A stretch of DNA of 53,934 nucleotides, taken from positions 1-53,934 of the forward strand of contig CASFRN010000135.1 in assembly GCA_949296855.1 (NCBI GenBank). The letters run 5' to 3'. A program made the translations under genes and the position numbers. Below, in pieces: positions 34,217-43,369 of the stretch. Within the stretch, counting starts at the first letter, position 1, and each line of letters opens with the position of its first letter. The notes beneath the pieces are model-generated. The model was not told where the DNA came from, made no database searches, and saw nothing but the letters and a program-made list of their open reading frames with translations. This stretch comes from an uncultured Bacteroides sp. GTDB taxonomy: Bacteria; Bacteroidota; Bacteroidia; Bacteroidales; Bacteroidaceae.

Positions 34217-35395
34217 ATGGCTGAATCGAATTTTGTTGATTATGTGAAGATATATTGCCGCTCCGGCAAGGGAGGACGTGGGTCTGCACACTTGCGGAGG
34301 GAGAAATACATGCCCAACGGCGGTCCTGATGGAGGAGACGGCGGAAGAGGAGGTCATGTTATCTTGCGGGGAAACCGTAATTATTGGACGTTGCTCCACT
34401 TGAAATACGAGCGTCATGTGTTTGCGGAAAGCGGAGGAAACGGCTCGAAGAGCCGGAGCTTCGGGAAGGACGGTGCCGATAAGGTGATTGAAGTGCCGTG
34501 CGGAACGGTGGCATACAATGCCGAAACCGGTGAATATGTGTGCGACATTACCGAACACGGGCAGGAAGTCATCCTTCTGAAAGGAGGGCGCGGAGGATTG
34601 GGCAACTGGCATTTCCGTACCGCTACCCGTCAGGCTCCCCGTTTTGCCCAGCCGGGCGAACCGATGCAGGAGATGATGGTGATATTGGAATTGAAATTGC
34701 TTGCCGATGTCGGTCTGGTAGGATTCCCCAATGCGGGCAAGTCTACCTTGCTTTCCACTATTTCCGCGGCTCGTCCGAAGATTGCCGATTATCCTTTTAC
34801 GACGCTTGAGCCTAATTTGGGCATCGTGTCTTATCGTGACGGGAAATCATTCGTCATGGCGGATATTCCGGGCATTATCGAAGGTGCGAGCGAAGGGAAA
34901 GGGCTTGGTTTGCGCTTCTTGCGCCACATCGAGCGTAACTCCTTATTATTATTCATGGTGCCGGGCGATGCCGATGACATCCGTCATGAATACGATGTGT
35001 TATTGAATGAACTGGCGAAGTTCAATCCCGAAATGCTTGATAAGCAACGGATATTGGCTATTACGAAGTGCGATATGCTGGACGAGGAACTGATTGAGAT
35101 GCTGGAGCCTACGCTTCCCGAAAATGTGCCTCATGTGTTCATCTCTTCCATTACAGGCATGGGCATTCAGGAGCTGAAGGATATCCTATGGACGGAATTG
35201 AATAAGGACAGCAATCAGTTGGAAGGCTTGCGCCAGGCTTCTATCGTGCATCGGGCTAAGGATGTCAATAAGTTGCAACAAGAGTTGAAGGATATGGGTG
35301 AAGACGAAGACTTCGAGTACGAATACGAGGAAGACGATGATGATTTCGAATATGAGTACGAGGAAGAAGATTGGGACGATGAACCTGAGAAATGA
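34217..35395 (+). CDS. obg: Obg family GTPase
   Basis: A 392-residue essential ribosome-assembly GTPase. The glycine-rich Obg fold fills residues 1-160 ([27 protein letters not shown]). The G domain follows ([11 protein letters not shown]3 in [15 protein letters not shown]4-like TKCD). The C-terminus is an acidic Glu/Asp/Tyr tail with a duplicated DDFEYEYEE unit (residues ~357-385). It overlaps the next gene by 4 bp (ATGA). Confidence 0.96.
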   Translation: MAESNFVDYVKIYCRSGKGGRGSAHLRREKYMPNGGPDGGDGGRGGHVILRGNRNYWTLLHLKYERHVFAESGGNGSKSRSFGKDGADKVIEVPCGTVAYNAETGEYVCDITEHGQEVILLKGGRGGLGNWHFRTATRQAPRFAQPGEPMQEMMVILELKLLADVGLVGFPNAGKSTLLSTISAARPKIADYPFTTLEPNLGIVSYRDGKSFVMADIPGIIEGASEGKGLGLRFLRHIERNSLLLFMVPGDADDIRHEYDVLLNELAKFNPEMLDKQRILAITKCDMLDEELIEMLEPTLPENVPHVFISSITGMGIQELKDILWTELNKDSNQLEGLRQASIVHRAKDVNKLQQELKDMGEDEDFEYEYEEDDDDFEYEYEEEDWDDEPEK

Positions 35396-36192
35396 TGAAC
35401 GGATTGACTAACGATAAAAGAATGTTGAAATACGGTTTGACGGAATTGTATTCCAACATTTTTTGTTTTTCCACGACCCGTCATGGCGGGTATAGCGCAG
35501 GAGCATACGCTACGTTTAATTGCAACGGATATTGCGGGGATGCTCCCGATGCGGTAAGGAAAAACCGTGAGTTGCTTGGCTCTCTATTTCCTGCACAAGG
35601 CGAACTAATCATTCCGCATCAGGTGCACGGGACGGAAGTGCGCGTGATTGATGAGGCTTTCTTGCAAAAGAGCGAAGCGGAAAGAGCGGATTTGTTGGAA
35701 GGTGTGGATGCTTTGGTGAGCAATCTTCTTAAGGAATGCTTGTGTATCTCAACCGCCGATTGCATTCCGGTGCTTTGCTATGATACCCGTCATCAGGCGA
35801 TAGCCGCCATTCATGCCGGTTGGAGGGGGACGGCGGCACGCATCGTTAGCAAGGCTTTGGAAAAGATGCGGCAAGTGTATGGAACGGAAGGCAAAGACGT
35901 TTATGCCTGCATTGGTCCGGGCATTTCGCAAGAAGCCTTCGAGGTAGGCGATGAAGTGTACGAAGCATTCCGGCAAGCCGGTTTCGACATGGAACGTATA
36001 GCCGTCCGTAAAGGGAAATGGCACATTGACCTATGGGAAGCCAACCGGATGCAACTCTTGGATTTCGGTATAGAGCCGTCGCATATCGAGTTGAGCGGCA
36101 TCTGTACGTATAAGAATAACGAAGATTTTTTCTCCGCACGAAGGCAAGGAACCGCTTCGGGGCGTGTGCTTTCGGGGATAATGATAGTATAA
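35392..36192 (+). CDS. pgeF: YfiH/PgeF-type purine nucleoside phosphorylase-like protein
   Basis: A 266-residue member of the multicopper-oxidase-like laccase domain family now regarded as purine nucleosidase/phosphorylase or peptidoglycan-editing factor. The three zinc-site regions are [19 protein letters not shown] and [10 protein letters not shown], with their two His and one Cys. It overlaps obg and probably belongs to the same operon. Which of the two activities matters here is not visible. Confidence 0.88.
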   Translation: MMNGLTNDKRMLKYGLTELYSNIFCFSTTRHGGYSAGAYATFNCNGYCGDAPDAVRKNRELLGSLFPAQGELIIPHQVHGTEVRVIDEAFLQKSEAERADLLEGVDALVSNLLKECLCISTADCIPVLCYDTRHQAIAAIHAGWRGTAARIVSKALEKMRQVYGTEGKDVYACIGPGISQEAFEVGDEVYEAFRQAGFDMERIAVRKGKWHIDLWEANRMQLLDFGIEPSHIELSGICTYKNNEDFFSARRQGTASGRVLSGIMIV

Positions 36193-36204
36193 AGTATTAA
36201 GTTT

Positions 36205-36867
36205 ATGAAAATAGAAGTATCCGAAGAACTGCACCGTGCTTGGCCCGGATTCCGGGGAGCGACGGTATTTGCAACGGTAAGGAATACGGCGTATAATGCC
36301 GAATTGTGGAAACGCATCGAAGCGTTTACGGCTCTCTATCGGGAGAAGTACACCCTCGATTCTATCAAGGAAATGCTTGCCATACAGGCTACCCGTCAGG
36401 CTTATAAGAAGTGCGGGAAAGACCCCAGCCGTTACCGTCCTTCTTCGGAGGCTTTGTGCCGGCGCATCTTGCGGGGCATTCCTTTGTATCAGATTGATAC
36501 GTTGGTCGATTTGATAAACTTGGCTTCCATTTATAGCGGAAATTCGATAGGCGGTTTCGACCGTGACAAGATTCAGGGCGACCGGTTGGTGTTGGGCATC
36601 GGGAAAGCCGGAGAACCTTACGAAGGCATCGGGCGCGGAGAGTTGAATATCGAAGGGATGCCGGTCTATCGGGACGCCGTCGGAGGCATCGGTACTCCCA
36701 CCAGCGACCATGAGCGTACAAAGATGAGCCTTGACACTACGCACGTATTGGCGATAATGAATGCATACGGTGGAAGTGAAGGCTTGGCGGATTCGGTAAA
36801 CTATATGGTAGAACTGATGAAAGAGTTTGCCGAAGCACGTGATATAGAGGTTGTTTATTTTGAATAA
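36205..36867 (+). CDS. B3/B4 tRNA-binding-domain protein
   Basis: A 220-residue cytoplasmic protein corresponding to the B3/B4 editing-type domain of phenylalanyl-tRNA synthetase beta subunit, here on its own. Family patterns include QAYKKCGKDPSRYRPSSEAL, LVDLINLASIYSGNSIGGFD, and the C-terminal TTHVLAIMNAYGG. It may clear mischarged tRNA or have another role; this is inferred from the domain only. It follows pgeF by 12 bp. Confidence 0.8.
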   Translation: MKIEVSEELHRAWPGFRGATVFATVRNTAYNAELWKRIEAFTALYREKYTLDSIKEMLAIQATRQAYKKCGKDPSRYRPSSEALCRRILRGIPLYQIDTLVDLINLASIYSGNSIGGFDRDKIQGDRLVLGIGKAGEPYEGIGRGELNIEGMPVYRDAVGGIGTPTSDHERTKMSLDTTHVLAIMNAYGGSEGLADSVNYMVELMKEFAEARDIEVVYFE

Positions 36868-36881
36868 AAACAAGAAAAGGT

Positions 36882-37070
36882 ATGGATATAGAAAAGATTT
36901 TGATGGAAGGAATCGTGTTCAAGGGTGCCGGTTCAGGAAAAAAGAAAGAAGAAAAAGTAAAGACGAAAGCCAAAAAGAAAACGTATATTACCGGAGCACA
37001 CGGTTCTGGAGCGGCAAAAATGAAAGCAGAGTACCGCCGTAAGCGTGCCAATCGGCATAAGAATAAATGA
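36882..37070 (+). CDS. Small basic protein of unknown function
   Basis: A 62-residue protein, highly positively charged after residue 18 (GKKKEEKVKTKAKKK, YRRKRANRHKNK). There is no membrane segment. It lies 14 bp after the B3/B4 gene and before a terminator, which supports its being translated. The composition suggests nucleic-acid or ribosome binding, but I do not recognise a family. Confidence 0.65.
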   Translation: MDIEKILMEGIVFKGAGSGKKKEEKVKTKAKKKTYITGAHGSGAAKMKAEYRRKRANRHKNK

Positions 37071-37103
37071 AACGGCAGTTGTTATTTCGTTTTTATTGGT
37101 CGT

Positions 37104-37139
37104 AAAGGAGGAAATCAAGGACGGTTTGCCTCCTTTTTT
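37104..37139 (+). terminator. Intrinsic terminator of the obg-pgeF operon
   Basis: Stem AAAGGAGG (37104-37111) with CCTCCTTT (37129-37136), a 17-base loop and a T run. It follows the small basic gene. Confidence 0.75.
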
Positions 37140-37212
37140 CATGAATTATTGCAAGTTTTGCATAAATCTCTTATATTTGTTCCTATGCAATAACAATTTA
37201 AAATCATAAAGT

Positions 37213-37806
37213 ATGAAAAGAGTATTTCTGTTGGCAATATGTATGTTGTCGATGCTTGCGGTATCGGCGCAGATGCGCCCGACGATGATGTTCGAAGTCG
37301 GTATCGGTATGAGTGGCTGGACGGGTGATAAGCCGAATGATGCAGGTGCGTTATTTAATCCTCGTGTCGGAATAGCGGCAGACGTTCCGTTGAATGAATG
37401 GTTTTCTTTCCAGCCTGGATTGAGCTGGGTGTCGAAAGGAGCAAAAATTAACGATCTTCAGGTTAACCAGAATTATTTTCAGGTACCGTTAATGGCTGCA
37501 TTCCATATGCGTGCAACGGATAATTTTGATTTGGTGTTCACGGCTGGCCCGTATATTGCTTGCGGCGTAAACGGTAAAACTGAGTATGAAAAAGACGGGG
37601 TTACAACTTCATGGAAAACGTTTAAGGATGTGGATGCTGCAGAATGGGAAGGGCTTCGCCGTTTCGATGCCGGTATAGGAATCGGTGCCGCGCTTGATTT
37701 CCCGCATTGGGTAGTAGGCGTAGATGCTGATTTCGGTCTGTGCAAGCTTTATGAGAACGGTCCGCGCAACTTCGACCTTTTCTTTAGCGCAGGATTTAAG
37801 TTTTGA
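37213..37806 (+). CDS. Outer-membrane beta-barrel protein (PorT/OmpA-N type)
   Basis: A 197-residue exported protein with a signal peptide cleaved near residue 20 (LAVSAQ). It shows alternating beta strands and ends in a phenylalanine, FFSAGFKF. The pattern EVGIGMSGWTGD, RVGIAADVPLNEWFSFQPGLSW and FTAGPYIACGVNGK is that of small eight-stranded barrels of Bacteroidetes. It has its own promoter (TATATTTG with ATTG 20 bp upstream, near 37148-37183) and terminator. Confidence 0.8.
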   Translation: MKRVFLLAICMLSMLAVSAQMRPTMMFEVGIGMSGWTGDKPNDAGALFNPRVGIAADVPLNEWFSFQPGLSWVSKGAKINDLQVNQNYFQVPLMAAFHMRATDNFDLVFTAGPYIACGVNGKTEYEKDGVTTSWKTFKDVDAAEWEGLRRFDAGIGIGAALDFPHWVVGVDADFGLCKLYENGPRNFDLFFSAGFKF

Positions 37807-37823
37807 TGATTTTACATTAAGGA

Positions 37824-37876
37824 AAGAGGCTATCTTGGAATAAAAGCGGATTTTTATTCTGGGATAGCCTTTTTTA
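37824..37876 (+). terminator. Terminator after the beta-barrel gene
   Basis: A 19-base arm starting AGGCTATC pairs with the opposite arm ending GATAGCCT at about 16 of 19 positions, followed by TTTTTT. The loop is short. Confidence 0.8.
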
Positions 37877-37945
37877 TCTGCATTTGGGTATTTATCTTTT
37901 CCCACAAAATCCGTATTTTTGTAGAAACTTAAAAAACGATAGGAT

Positions 37946-38908
37946 ATGAAGAATAACCTCATCCGCTTCGACTGGGCAATGAAACGCTTGCTTCGAGATA
38001 AGAGTAATTATGTGGTATTAGAAGGTTTTCTCTCCACGCTGTTGGGAGAAGACTTGCGTATAGTCCGGTTTTTGGAAAGCGAATCGAACCAATCGGATGC
38101 AAACGATAAGTTCAACCGTGCCGATATGCTGGTAGAAGATAATCGGGGTAGATTGCTTATCATTGAAGTACAGAATAATCATGAATTGGATTATTTTCAT
38201 CGGATGCTCTATGGTGTCTCGAAAACTATTTCGGAATATATCAATTTAGGCGATGATTATGATAAAGTAAAGAAAATCTATTCTATTAATATCGTTTATT
38301 TTGAGTTGGGGCAAGGAAAAGATTATGTTTATCACGGTAAAACCATTTTCCGGGGATTGCATGATACCAACGATATTTTACAACTTTCGATTCGTCAACG
38401 GGAGATATTTGTCGGGAAAGATGCCGGTGATATTTTTCCTGAATATTACGTGCTTCGAGTGAACGATTTTGATAAAGTTGCAAAAACGCCTCTTGATGAG
38501 TGGATAAAATTCTTGAAAACGGGAGAAATAGATGGGACTGCAACCGCTAAAGGTTTGCCCGAAGCAAGAGAACGTCTGCGTGTAGATGCTTTGCCGGATG
38601 CGGATAAGCGGGCATACGTCCGTGATATGGAAGCTTTGCGCTATCAACGCAGTGTCATTAAAACAGGTTGGTATGAAGGGCGTGCTGAAGGTTTAGTAGA
38701 AGGAAGAGCAGAAGGAAGAGCGGAAGGACGTGCAGAAGGCCTTGCTGAAGGAGAAGCGAAAGGAAGGGCTGAAGCACAAGCGGAAAGTGCAAAAGAAATG
38801 GAACGGAAGATGAAGGATATGGCTAAGAAGATGAAAGATGCAGGCATGCCCACGGAAACCATCGCTCACTTTACGCAACTGGCACCGGAGGAAATAGCAG
38901 AATTATAA
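37946..38908 (+). CDS. Rpn family nuclease (PD-(D/E)XK, PDDEXK_2)
   Basis: A 320-residue protein of the Rpn/transposase-31-like family. Family members include DNA endonucleases that stimulate recA-independent recombination. The catalytic core is visible: D60 in NRADML, E74-x-Q76 in LLIIEVQNNHE. The region 210-300 contains an EGRAEG-type repeat (about seven units of 4-8 residues) followed by a basic coiled coil (EMERKMKDMAKKMKDAG). A TATTTTTG -7 box lies at about 37913-37920. It is followed by the helicase gene after 24 bp, possibly as one operon. Confidence 0.85.
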   Translation: MKNNLIRFDWAMKRLLRDKSNYVVLEGFLSTLLGEDLRIVRFLESESNQSDANDKFNRADMLVEDNRGRLLIIEVQNNHELDYFHRMLYGVSKTISEYINLGDDYDKVKKIYSINIVYFELGQGKDYVYHGKTIFRGLHDTNDILQLSIRQREIFVGKDAGDIFPEYYVLRVNDFDKVAKTPLDEWIKFLKTGEIDGTATAKGLPEARERLRVDALPDADKRAYVRDMEALRYQRSVIKTGWYEGRAEGLVEGRAEGRAEGRAEGLAEGEAKGRAEAQAESAKEMERKMKDMAKKMKDAGMPTETIAHFTQLAPEEIAEL

Positions 38909-38932
38909 ATCAAGGAATAATACCATAAAGAC

Positions 38933-41332
38933 ATGGCAAAGAAAAAAGCAAGCGGAGGGAAGAAAGCTGCTTCTAAAGTATCTTATCATTACAAGCCCGA
39001 TAACTTGACATTGGAGCAATGGCAAATCGCCTTGCGCCGTCAGGCGGCTGAAAAAGAGACGTTTGGCATTAGGGAAATGAATGCGAAAGAATATCCGGGT
39101 TATTACATTGTAAACAATCCGGTGTCACAAAATGTATATCGGGTGGTCTATCGGGGAGCGTTCAGTGCTTGGAACTATTGTTCGTGTATGGACTTCAAGA
39201 CAAGCCAGTTAGGTACGTGCAAACACATCGAGGCGGTAAAGCTTTGGTTAGAGAAACATCATAAAAGGGTTTGCACGGATATCCCGGCTTATACTTCGGT
39301 TTATTTGTCTTACCGGAGGGGACGGAAAATACGTTTGCGTATCGGTACGGACAATGCTGAAGAATTCCGCAAGTTAGCTGCCCCTTATTTTACTCCCGAA
39401 GGAGTTATGCGTCCCGAAGCCTTAGATTATATAACCGATTTTTTCCGTGATGCCATACGTCTTAACGATACATTCCGCTGGTATGATGACGCAATGGATT
39501 TTATCTTAGAGCAACGCGACAAGCGTAAGCGGGAACAGTTCCTTTCCGAAAGCAATGCGGACATCCTGATTGACTCTTTGCTTAAAGTCCGTCTGTTCCC
39601 TTATCAGAAAGAAGGCGTTCGTTTTGCTTACCGTGCTGGAAAATCTATTATTGCCGATGAAATGGGCTTGGGGAAAACCATCCAAGCTATAGGGACGGCT
39701 GAATTGATGCGTAAGCAAGGCATCGTGTCAACGGCATTGATTCTTTGTCCTACTTCATTAAAATATCAATGGAAGAAAGAAATAGAGCGGTTTACCGATA
39801 CGCAAGCCGTTGTAGTGGAAGGTAATCATCTGAAACGGAAAGAACTTTATAAGGCAGAACCGTTCTATAAAATCGCTTCCTACAATAGTGTTGCCAACGA
39901 TATCGCTATCTTGCACGAGCTACAGACCGATTTTCTTATCATGGATGAAGTGCAACGCCTCAAGAATTGGAACACCAAGATAGCCAAGGCTGCCCGCCAT
40001 ATCAAAGCCGAATATGCCGTAGTACTTTCCGGAACTCCGTTAGAGAACAAGCTGGAAGAACTTTACTCCGTAGTGCAATTTGTCGACCAGTATTGCTTAG
40101 GTCCTTATTACAAGTTCATTGCCGATACGGTGATAAAGTCGGATACAGGAAAGGTTATGGGTTATAAAGGATTGAATGCGGTAGGCGAAAAGCTGCACGA
40201 CATTCTGATTCGCCGCCGGAAGAAAGACGTAGCTCTTCAGTTGCCCCAGCGGATGGATAAAGTGTTATTCGTCCCCATGACCGAACAACAACAAGCCATG
40301 CATGATGAACTCCAAAGCAATGTAGCCCAGTTGGTTTATAAGTGGAACCGTCAGCGCTTTTTGAGTGAGAAAGACCGGAAACGCTTGCTCTTGTCGTTGA
40401 GCCAAATGCGTATGGTATGTGATAGCACATATATCTTAGACCAGAAAAGCCGTTACGACACCAAGATAGACGAAACGATGAACATCCTGAATCAGGTTTT
40501 CGAAAATGGAGACGAGAAGGTGGTGATATTCAGCCAGTGGGAACGCATGACGCGGTTAGTGGCTGCCGAATTGGATAAGTTAGGCGTACGCTATGAATAC
40601 CTGCATGGCGGTGTGCCCTCCGAAAAGCGGAAAAACCTGATGGAGAACTTTTCCGAACTCCCTGAAAGCCGTGTTTTCATCTCTACCGATGCCGGAAGCA
40701 CAGGACTGAATTTGCAAGTGGCTTCTATTCTCATTAACTTAGATTTGCCGTGGAATCCTGCCGTACTGGAGCAACGAATCGCCCGCATCTATCGCATCGG
40801 TCAGCAACGGAATATACAAATCATCAATTTGGTGGCTCCTTCTTCCATCGAAGAGCGGATGCTCTCTACGCTCAATTTCAAGACTTCGCTCTTCGAAGGC
40901 ATCTTAGACAATGGCGAAGACAGCATCTTCTTAGACGATGGCAAGCTGGATAAGATGATGGAAAGCATTTCGGCTATCGTGACCGAACCTGAGGATAAAG
41001 AAAAGGGAGAGGGAAGAGAAGTGGTACGCATAGAGGATAAAGAAGAACCAGCTGAAACCTTTGCACCGGCAGAAGCTTCGGATGAAGATACAGAGCCCTC
41101 CGAAGACACGGAAGCCGCCCGCTTAATCCGCCAAGGCGTATCGTTCTTTAGCGGACTGGTTCAGACGCTCCGCTCGCCCGAGGGCATCCGCAGCTTGGCG
41201 GACAGCTTGATAGAAGAAGATAAGGAAACTGGAAAAGCGACGTTGCGGATTCCTGTCCCCGACAAAGAAAGCGTAATCGATTTTCTGAGTTTGGCAGGAA
41301 AACTTTTGTCAGGATTTGAAGAGAAAAAATAG
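38933..41332 (+). CDS. SWIM-domain SNF2-type helicase
   Basis: A 799-residue protein. Residues 70-105 hold a SWIM zinc finger (Cys83, Cys85, Cys96, His98). The SNF2 motor follows, with motif I in ADEMGLGKTIQ (~241-251) and motif II in LIMDEVQRLKNW (residues 338-341, DEVQ instead of DEAH). Motif III is in LSGTPLENKLEEL, and motifs V/VI in STDAGSTGLNLQV and EQRIARIYRIGQQ. The C-terminal ~120 residues are acidic and unlike the motor. It is probably a DNA-translocating remodeler of protein-DNA complexes. It starts 24 bp after the Rpn gene. Confidence 0.9.
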   Translation: MAKKKASGGKKAASKVSYHYKPDNLTLEQWQIALRRQAAEKETFGIREMNAKEYPGYYIVNNPVSQNVYRVVYRGAFSAWNYCSCMDFKTSQLGTCKHIEAVKLWLEKHHKRVCTDIPAYTSVYLSYRRGRKIRLRIGTDNAEEFRKLAAPYFTPEGVMRPEALDYITDFFRDAIRLNDTFRWYDDAMDFILEQRDKRKREQFLSESNADILIDSLLKVRLFPYQKEGVRFAYRAGKSIIADEMGLGKTIQAIGTAELMRKQGIVSTALILCPTSLKYQWKKEIERFTDTQAVVVEGNHLKRKELYKAEPFYKIASYNSVANDIAILHELQTDFLIMDEVQRLKNWNTKIAKAARHIKAEYAVVLSGTPLENKLEELYSVVQFVDQYCLGPYYKFIADTVIKSDTGKVMGYKGLNAVGEKLHDILIRRRKKDVALQLPQRMDKVLFVPMTEQQQAMHDELQSNVAQLVYKWNRQRFLSEKDRKRLLLSLSQMRMVCDSTYILDQKSRYDTKIDETMNILNQVFENGDEKVVIFSQWERMTRLVAAELDKLGVRYEYLHGGVPSEKRKNLMENFSELPESRVFISTDAGSTGLNLQVASILINLDLPWNPAVLEQRIARIYRIGQQRNIQIINLVAPSSIEERMLSTLNFKTSLFEGILDNGEDSIFLDDGKLDKMMESISAIVTEPEDKEKGEGREVVRIEDKEEPAETFAPAEASDEDTEPSEDTEAARLIRQGVSFFSGLVQTLRSPEGIRSLADSLIEEDKETGKATLRIPVPDKESVIDFLSLAGKLLSGFEEKK

Positions 41333-41387
41333 TAACGTATGGAATTGTAGAAGCAGGGAGTGCCTGCCTCTACCAACTAATTGAGTA

Positions 41388-42167
41388 TTAAAAATCGAAG
41401 AACGGTTCGGGTTTCTTGAAATCTTTTTTGCTGATAGGCAAATAATGGAACTCGTCGTCTCCCGTTTCTACTACGATGCAGAGCGAATCATTCCATTCTT
41501 GCAGGCCGGCAAGACCGGAGATGTCGCACGACAAAGTGCCGCCTTCATAGCGGTATTTTTCCCAGCCTTCCGGAACACGTGGGCGATAGCAAAGCTCCAG
41601 ACGCAGCGTGTCCGGGCTTTGGCGGGCAGGGTCGTACACCAAGTCTATGGGAACGGAGGCATATTCGTAATGCGTATAAAGGTCGTGGGTAATCGTAGCG
41701 AGCGTGTAAAAGTCGAAGTAACCGTCTCCCGCTCCGTAAGAATCTGATAAATCAAAGTTCTCGTCTACGCTGCAACTGTCCGGATGCGTGATGCCCCGTT
41801 TGTCCGCTTCCGCTTTACTGATGGGGTGGATGATTCTATTGGCTGTTTCGATTTCCACACTTGCGTTGTCAATGATAGTGAAGCCGGGGGTGCGGTCGCT
41901 AAAGAACCGGTTTTCTTCTTTGAACGAAAGCCCGTAGTAAGCCCGTTCGTATTTGTCCAGCCCTTTGCCATAGCAGATAGCGACTTCGTCTCCTCTGTAC
42001 GAGAAAAGGTAATAGCCGTCTTCGTCATTGCCCACGATAGTACCTTTGGTCATAAATCCGAGATATCCTCCGTTGTCGATGGTCAGGTCGTGGCAGGATG
42101 CCAGTCCGAATGCACAAACGCAAAGTGTCCATACATAGAAGCTGAAAGAAAATCTGTTTGTTTTCAT
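41388..42167 (-). CDS. NigD-like lipoprotein
   Basis: A 259-residue exported lipoprotein. A signal peptide with lipobox ends at Cys25 (FGLASC). The mature part is beta-rich with GGYLGFMTKGTIVGNDEDGYYLFSYRG split over its N-terminus and acidic stretches after it. It resembles NigD-family proteins, which occur with nigA in the exopolysaccharide-bacteriocin loci of Bacteroidetes. The start at 42167 is chosen because it opens the signal peptide. A -7 box TATATTTG lies on the minus strand at 42202-42195. Confidence 0.65.
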   Translation of the reverse strand: MKTNRFSFSFYVWTLCVCAFGLASCHDLTIDNGGYLGFMTKGTIVGNDEDGYYLFSYRGDEVAICYGKGLDKYERAYYGLSFKEENRFFSDRTPGFTIIDNASVEIETANRIIHPISKAEADKRGITHPDSCSVDENFDLSDSYGAGDGYFDFYTLATITHDLYTHYEYASVPIDLVYDPARQSPDTLRLELCYRPRVPEGWEKYRYEGGTLSCDISGLAGLQEWNDSLCIVVETGDDEFHYLPISKKDFKKPEPFFDF

Positions 42168-42194
42168 CTTTAGTTGGATTTGAAATCGTACCCG

Positions 42195-42222
42195 CAAATA
42201 TAGGCAAAAAGATAAGATGCAA
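42195..42222 (-). promoter_or_regulatory. Promoter of the NigD-like gene
   Basis: On the minus strand TTG (42222-42220) and TATATTTG (42202-42195) with a 17-bp spacer, slightly short for the consensus. The region is shared with the oppositely oriented regulator gene. Confidence 0.45.
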
Positions 42223-42244
42223 CGTTTATTTAACAGAAAAATAT

Positions 42245-42369
42245 GCTGCGAAGGCTTCGTCATCTGCCATTCCCTTGCCCGCGTATGCTGTGAAGCTTTT
42301 GGCATCGTCATTTCTTTGTCCGCATTTGTCGCGAAGCTTTCGGCATCTGCCATTTCTTTGCCCGCATTT
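42245..42369. repeat. Tandem repeat, three ~42-bp units in a divergent promoter region
   Basis: Units start at 42245, 42287 and 42328 with lengths of 42, 41 and 42. Each contains the words GCGAAGCTTTCGGCATC and TTTCTTTGCCCGCATTT or close variants. It separates the NigD-like gene from the regulator. There is no stop codon in one minus-strand frame across the units, but no signal of coding either. Confidence 0.65.
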
Positions 42370-42391
42370 GTCGTGGAGAAGGAATTTTTCG

Positions 42392-42399
42392 TATTTTTG
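42392..42399 (+). promoter_or_regulatory. -7 box of the membrane-bound regulator promoter
   Basis: TATTTTTG. Transcription would begin near 42404, which argues against an ATG at that position and for the ATG at 42431, preceded by a GGAGGAG-like site. Confidence 0.5.
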
Positions 42400-42430
42400 C
42401 CGCATGAAAATCGAATCGGGGAGGAGCAAT

Positions 42431-43324
42431 ATGAACAGTAGAATCTTATCCATAGGAGTCTTTATGATGTTGATGCTCTCGTCGCTGTTGGCGGGGCGTC
42501 AGGGATATTTCGGCGCGAAGGAAGCGATAACCGCCGACTTGAACCAGGCTTTGATGCGGACGTTGGAGGAGCGGCAAGACAATATCGTGGCGCAGGATTC
42601 CATTCGGGCTTACAAACAACTGAGGGAGGCTTCGGACGGTCCGGTATGGCTTGCCATTGCCGACAGAAGGCTGTGCCGCCACCTGAAGAACGAGCGGCTG
42701 AAGGGGAAAACTTTCCTCTCGTTTGAGGTAATCGACGCGGCGCATCCGAAGAAGGCGCAACCGGCTGACGCGCTCTGCAGCGACACGCTAATCATCAACA
42801 ACCGGGCTACGGGCACGACCCTTGCCGTGAAAAGTTACGCGCGCCTTTCCGCAATCGGCGTATTCCGCATGTCCGACCAACGCTTGTCGTTCCTCTTGGC
42901 TTTTGCCGCATTCCTTTGGGCGATAGGCTTCCGGTTTGTTGCCCGCAAGAGGCAAACGGCGGAAGAAGAGCCGCAACGTTACGGTGGGCTTTCCTATTCG
43001 GCGGAAGAACGTTGTTTCTACGATGCACACCATGCTCCGGTACACCTCACGCCGATGCAGCACCGGTTCTTGCTGATGCTGTGGCAAGCCCCGTCTCATT
43101 CGGTATCGAAAGACGAGCTGTGCGCCGCCTTGTGGCCTAAGAAAGAAGACGCCAACGATACGCTTTATACATTGGTGCGGCGGTTGAAACCGATTCTTGA
43201 GGCGTATAGCGAATTGCAGATTGTAGCGCATCGGGGGAGAAATTATTCGCTGGAAATCAAGGCGGAAGCCGATTGTCAGGATAATGTCAGGAAGATGTCA
43301 GCTGCATTTTTAACGGAGAGATAG
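42431..43324 (+). CDS. Membrane-anchored winged-helix transcriptional regulator
   Basis: A 297-residue protein. The start at 42431 is preferred over 42404 because a GGAGGAG site lies just upstream and the -7 box would put the earlier ATG at the transcript end. Residues ~5-23 form a first hydrophobic segment, then a periplasmic region of ~130 residues, then a second segment at ~150-170 (FLLAFAAFLWAIGF). The C-terminal ~90 residues form an OmpR/PhoB-type winged helix (LTPMQHRFLLMLW, CAALWPKKEDAND, LVRRLKPILE, IVAHRGRNYSLEI). A signal sensed outside could act directly on DNA. The neighbouring TonB-type barrel gene is the obvious candidate target. Confidence 0.75.
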   Translation: MNSRILSIGVFMMLMLSSLLAGRQGYFGAKEAITADLNQALMRTLEERQDNIVAQDSIRAYKQLREASDGPVWLAIADRRLCRHLKNERLKGKTFLSFEVIDAAHPKKAQPADALCSDTLIINNRATGTTLAVKSYARLSAIGVFRMSDQRLSFLLAFAAFLWAIGFRFVARKRQTAEEEPQRYGGLSYSAEERCFYDAHHAPVHLTPMQHRFLLMLWQAPSHSVSKDELCAALWPKKEDANDTLYTLVRRLKPILEAYSELQIVAHRGRNYSLEIKAEADCQDNVRKMSAAFLTER

Positions 43325-43333
43325 TCCCTGCCG

Positions 43334-43341
43334 TATCTTTG
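43334..43341 (+). promoter_or_regulatory. -7 box upstream of the TonB-type barrel gene
   Basis: TATCTTTG lies 28 bp before the ATG at 43370. A TTTT at 43307-43310 would give a spacer of 23 bp, longer than usual, so the -33 element may be bypassed by an activator. Confidence 0.5.
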
Positions 43342-43369
43342 CGCCCGAACTTAAAAAACGAAGAGCGCA

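Noticed and set aside
42245-42369. Coding extension of the NigD-like gene upstream of 42167
   Set aside because: The open frame is only due to the tandem repeats; the signal peptide starts at 42167 and the promoter box lies inside the extension.
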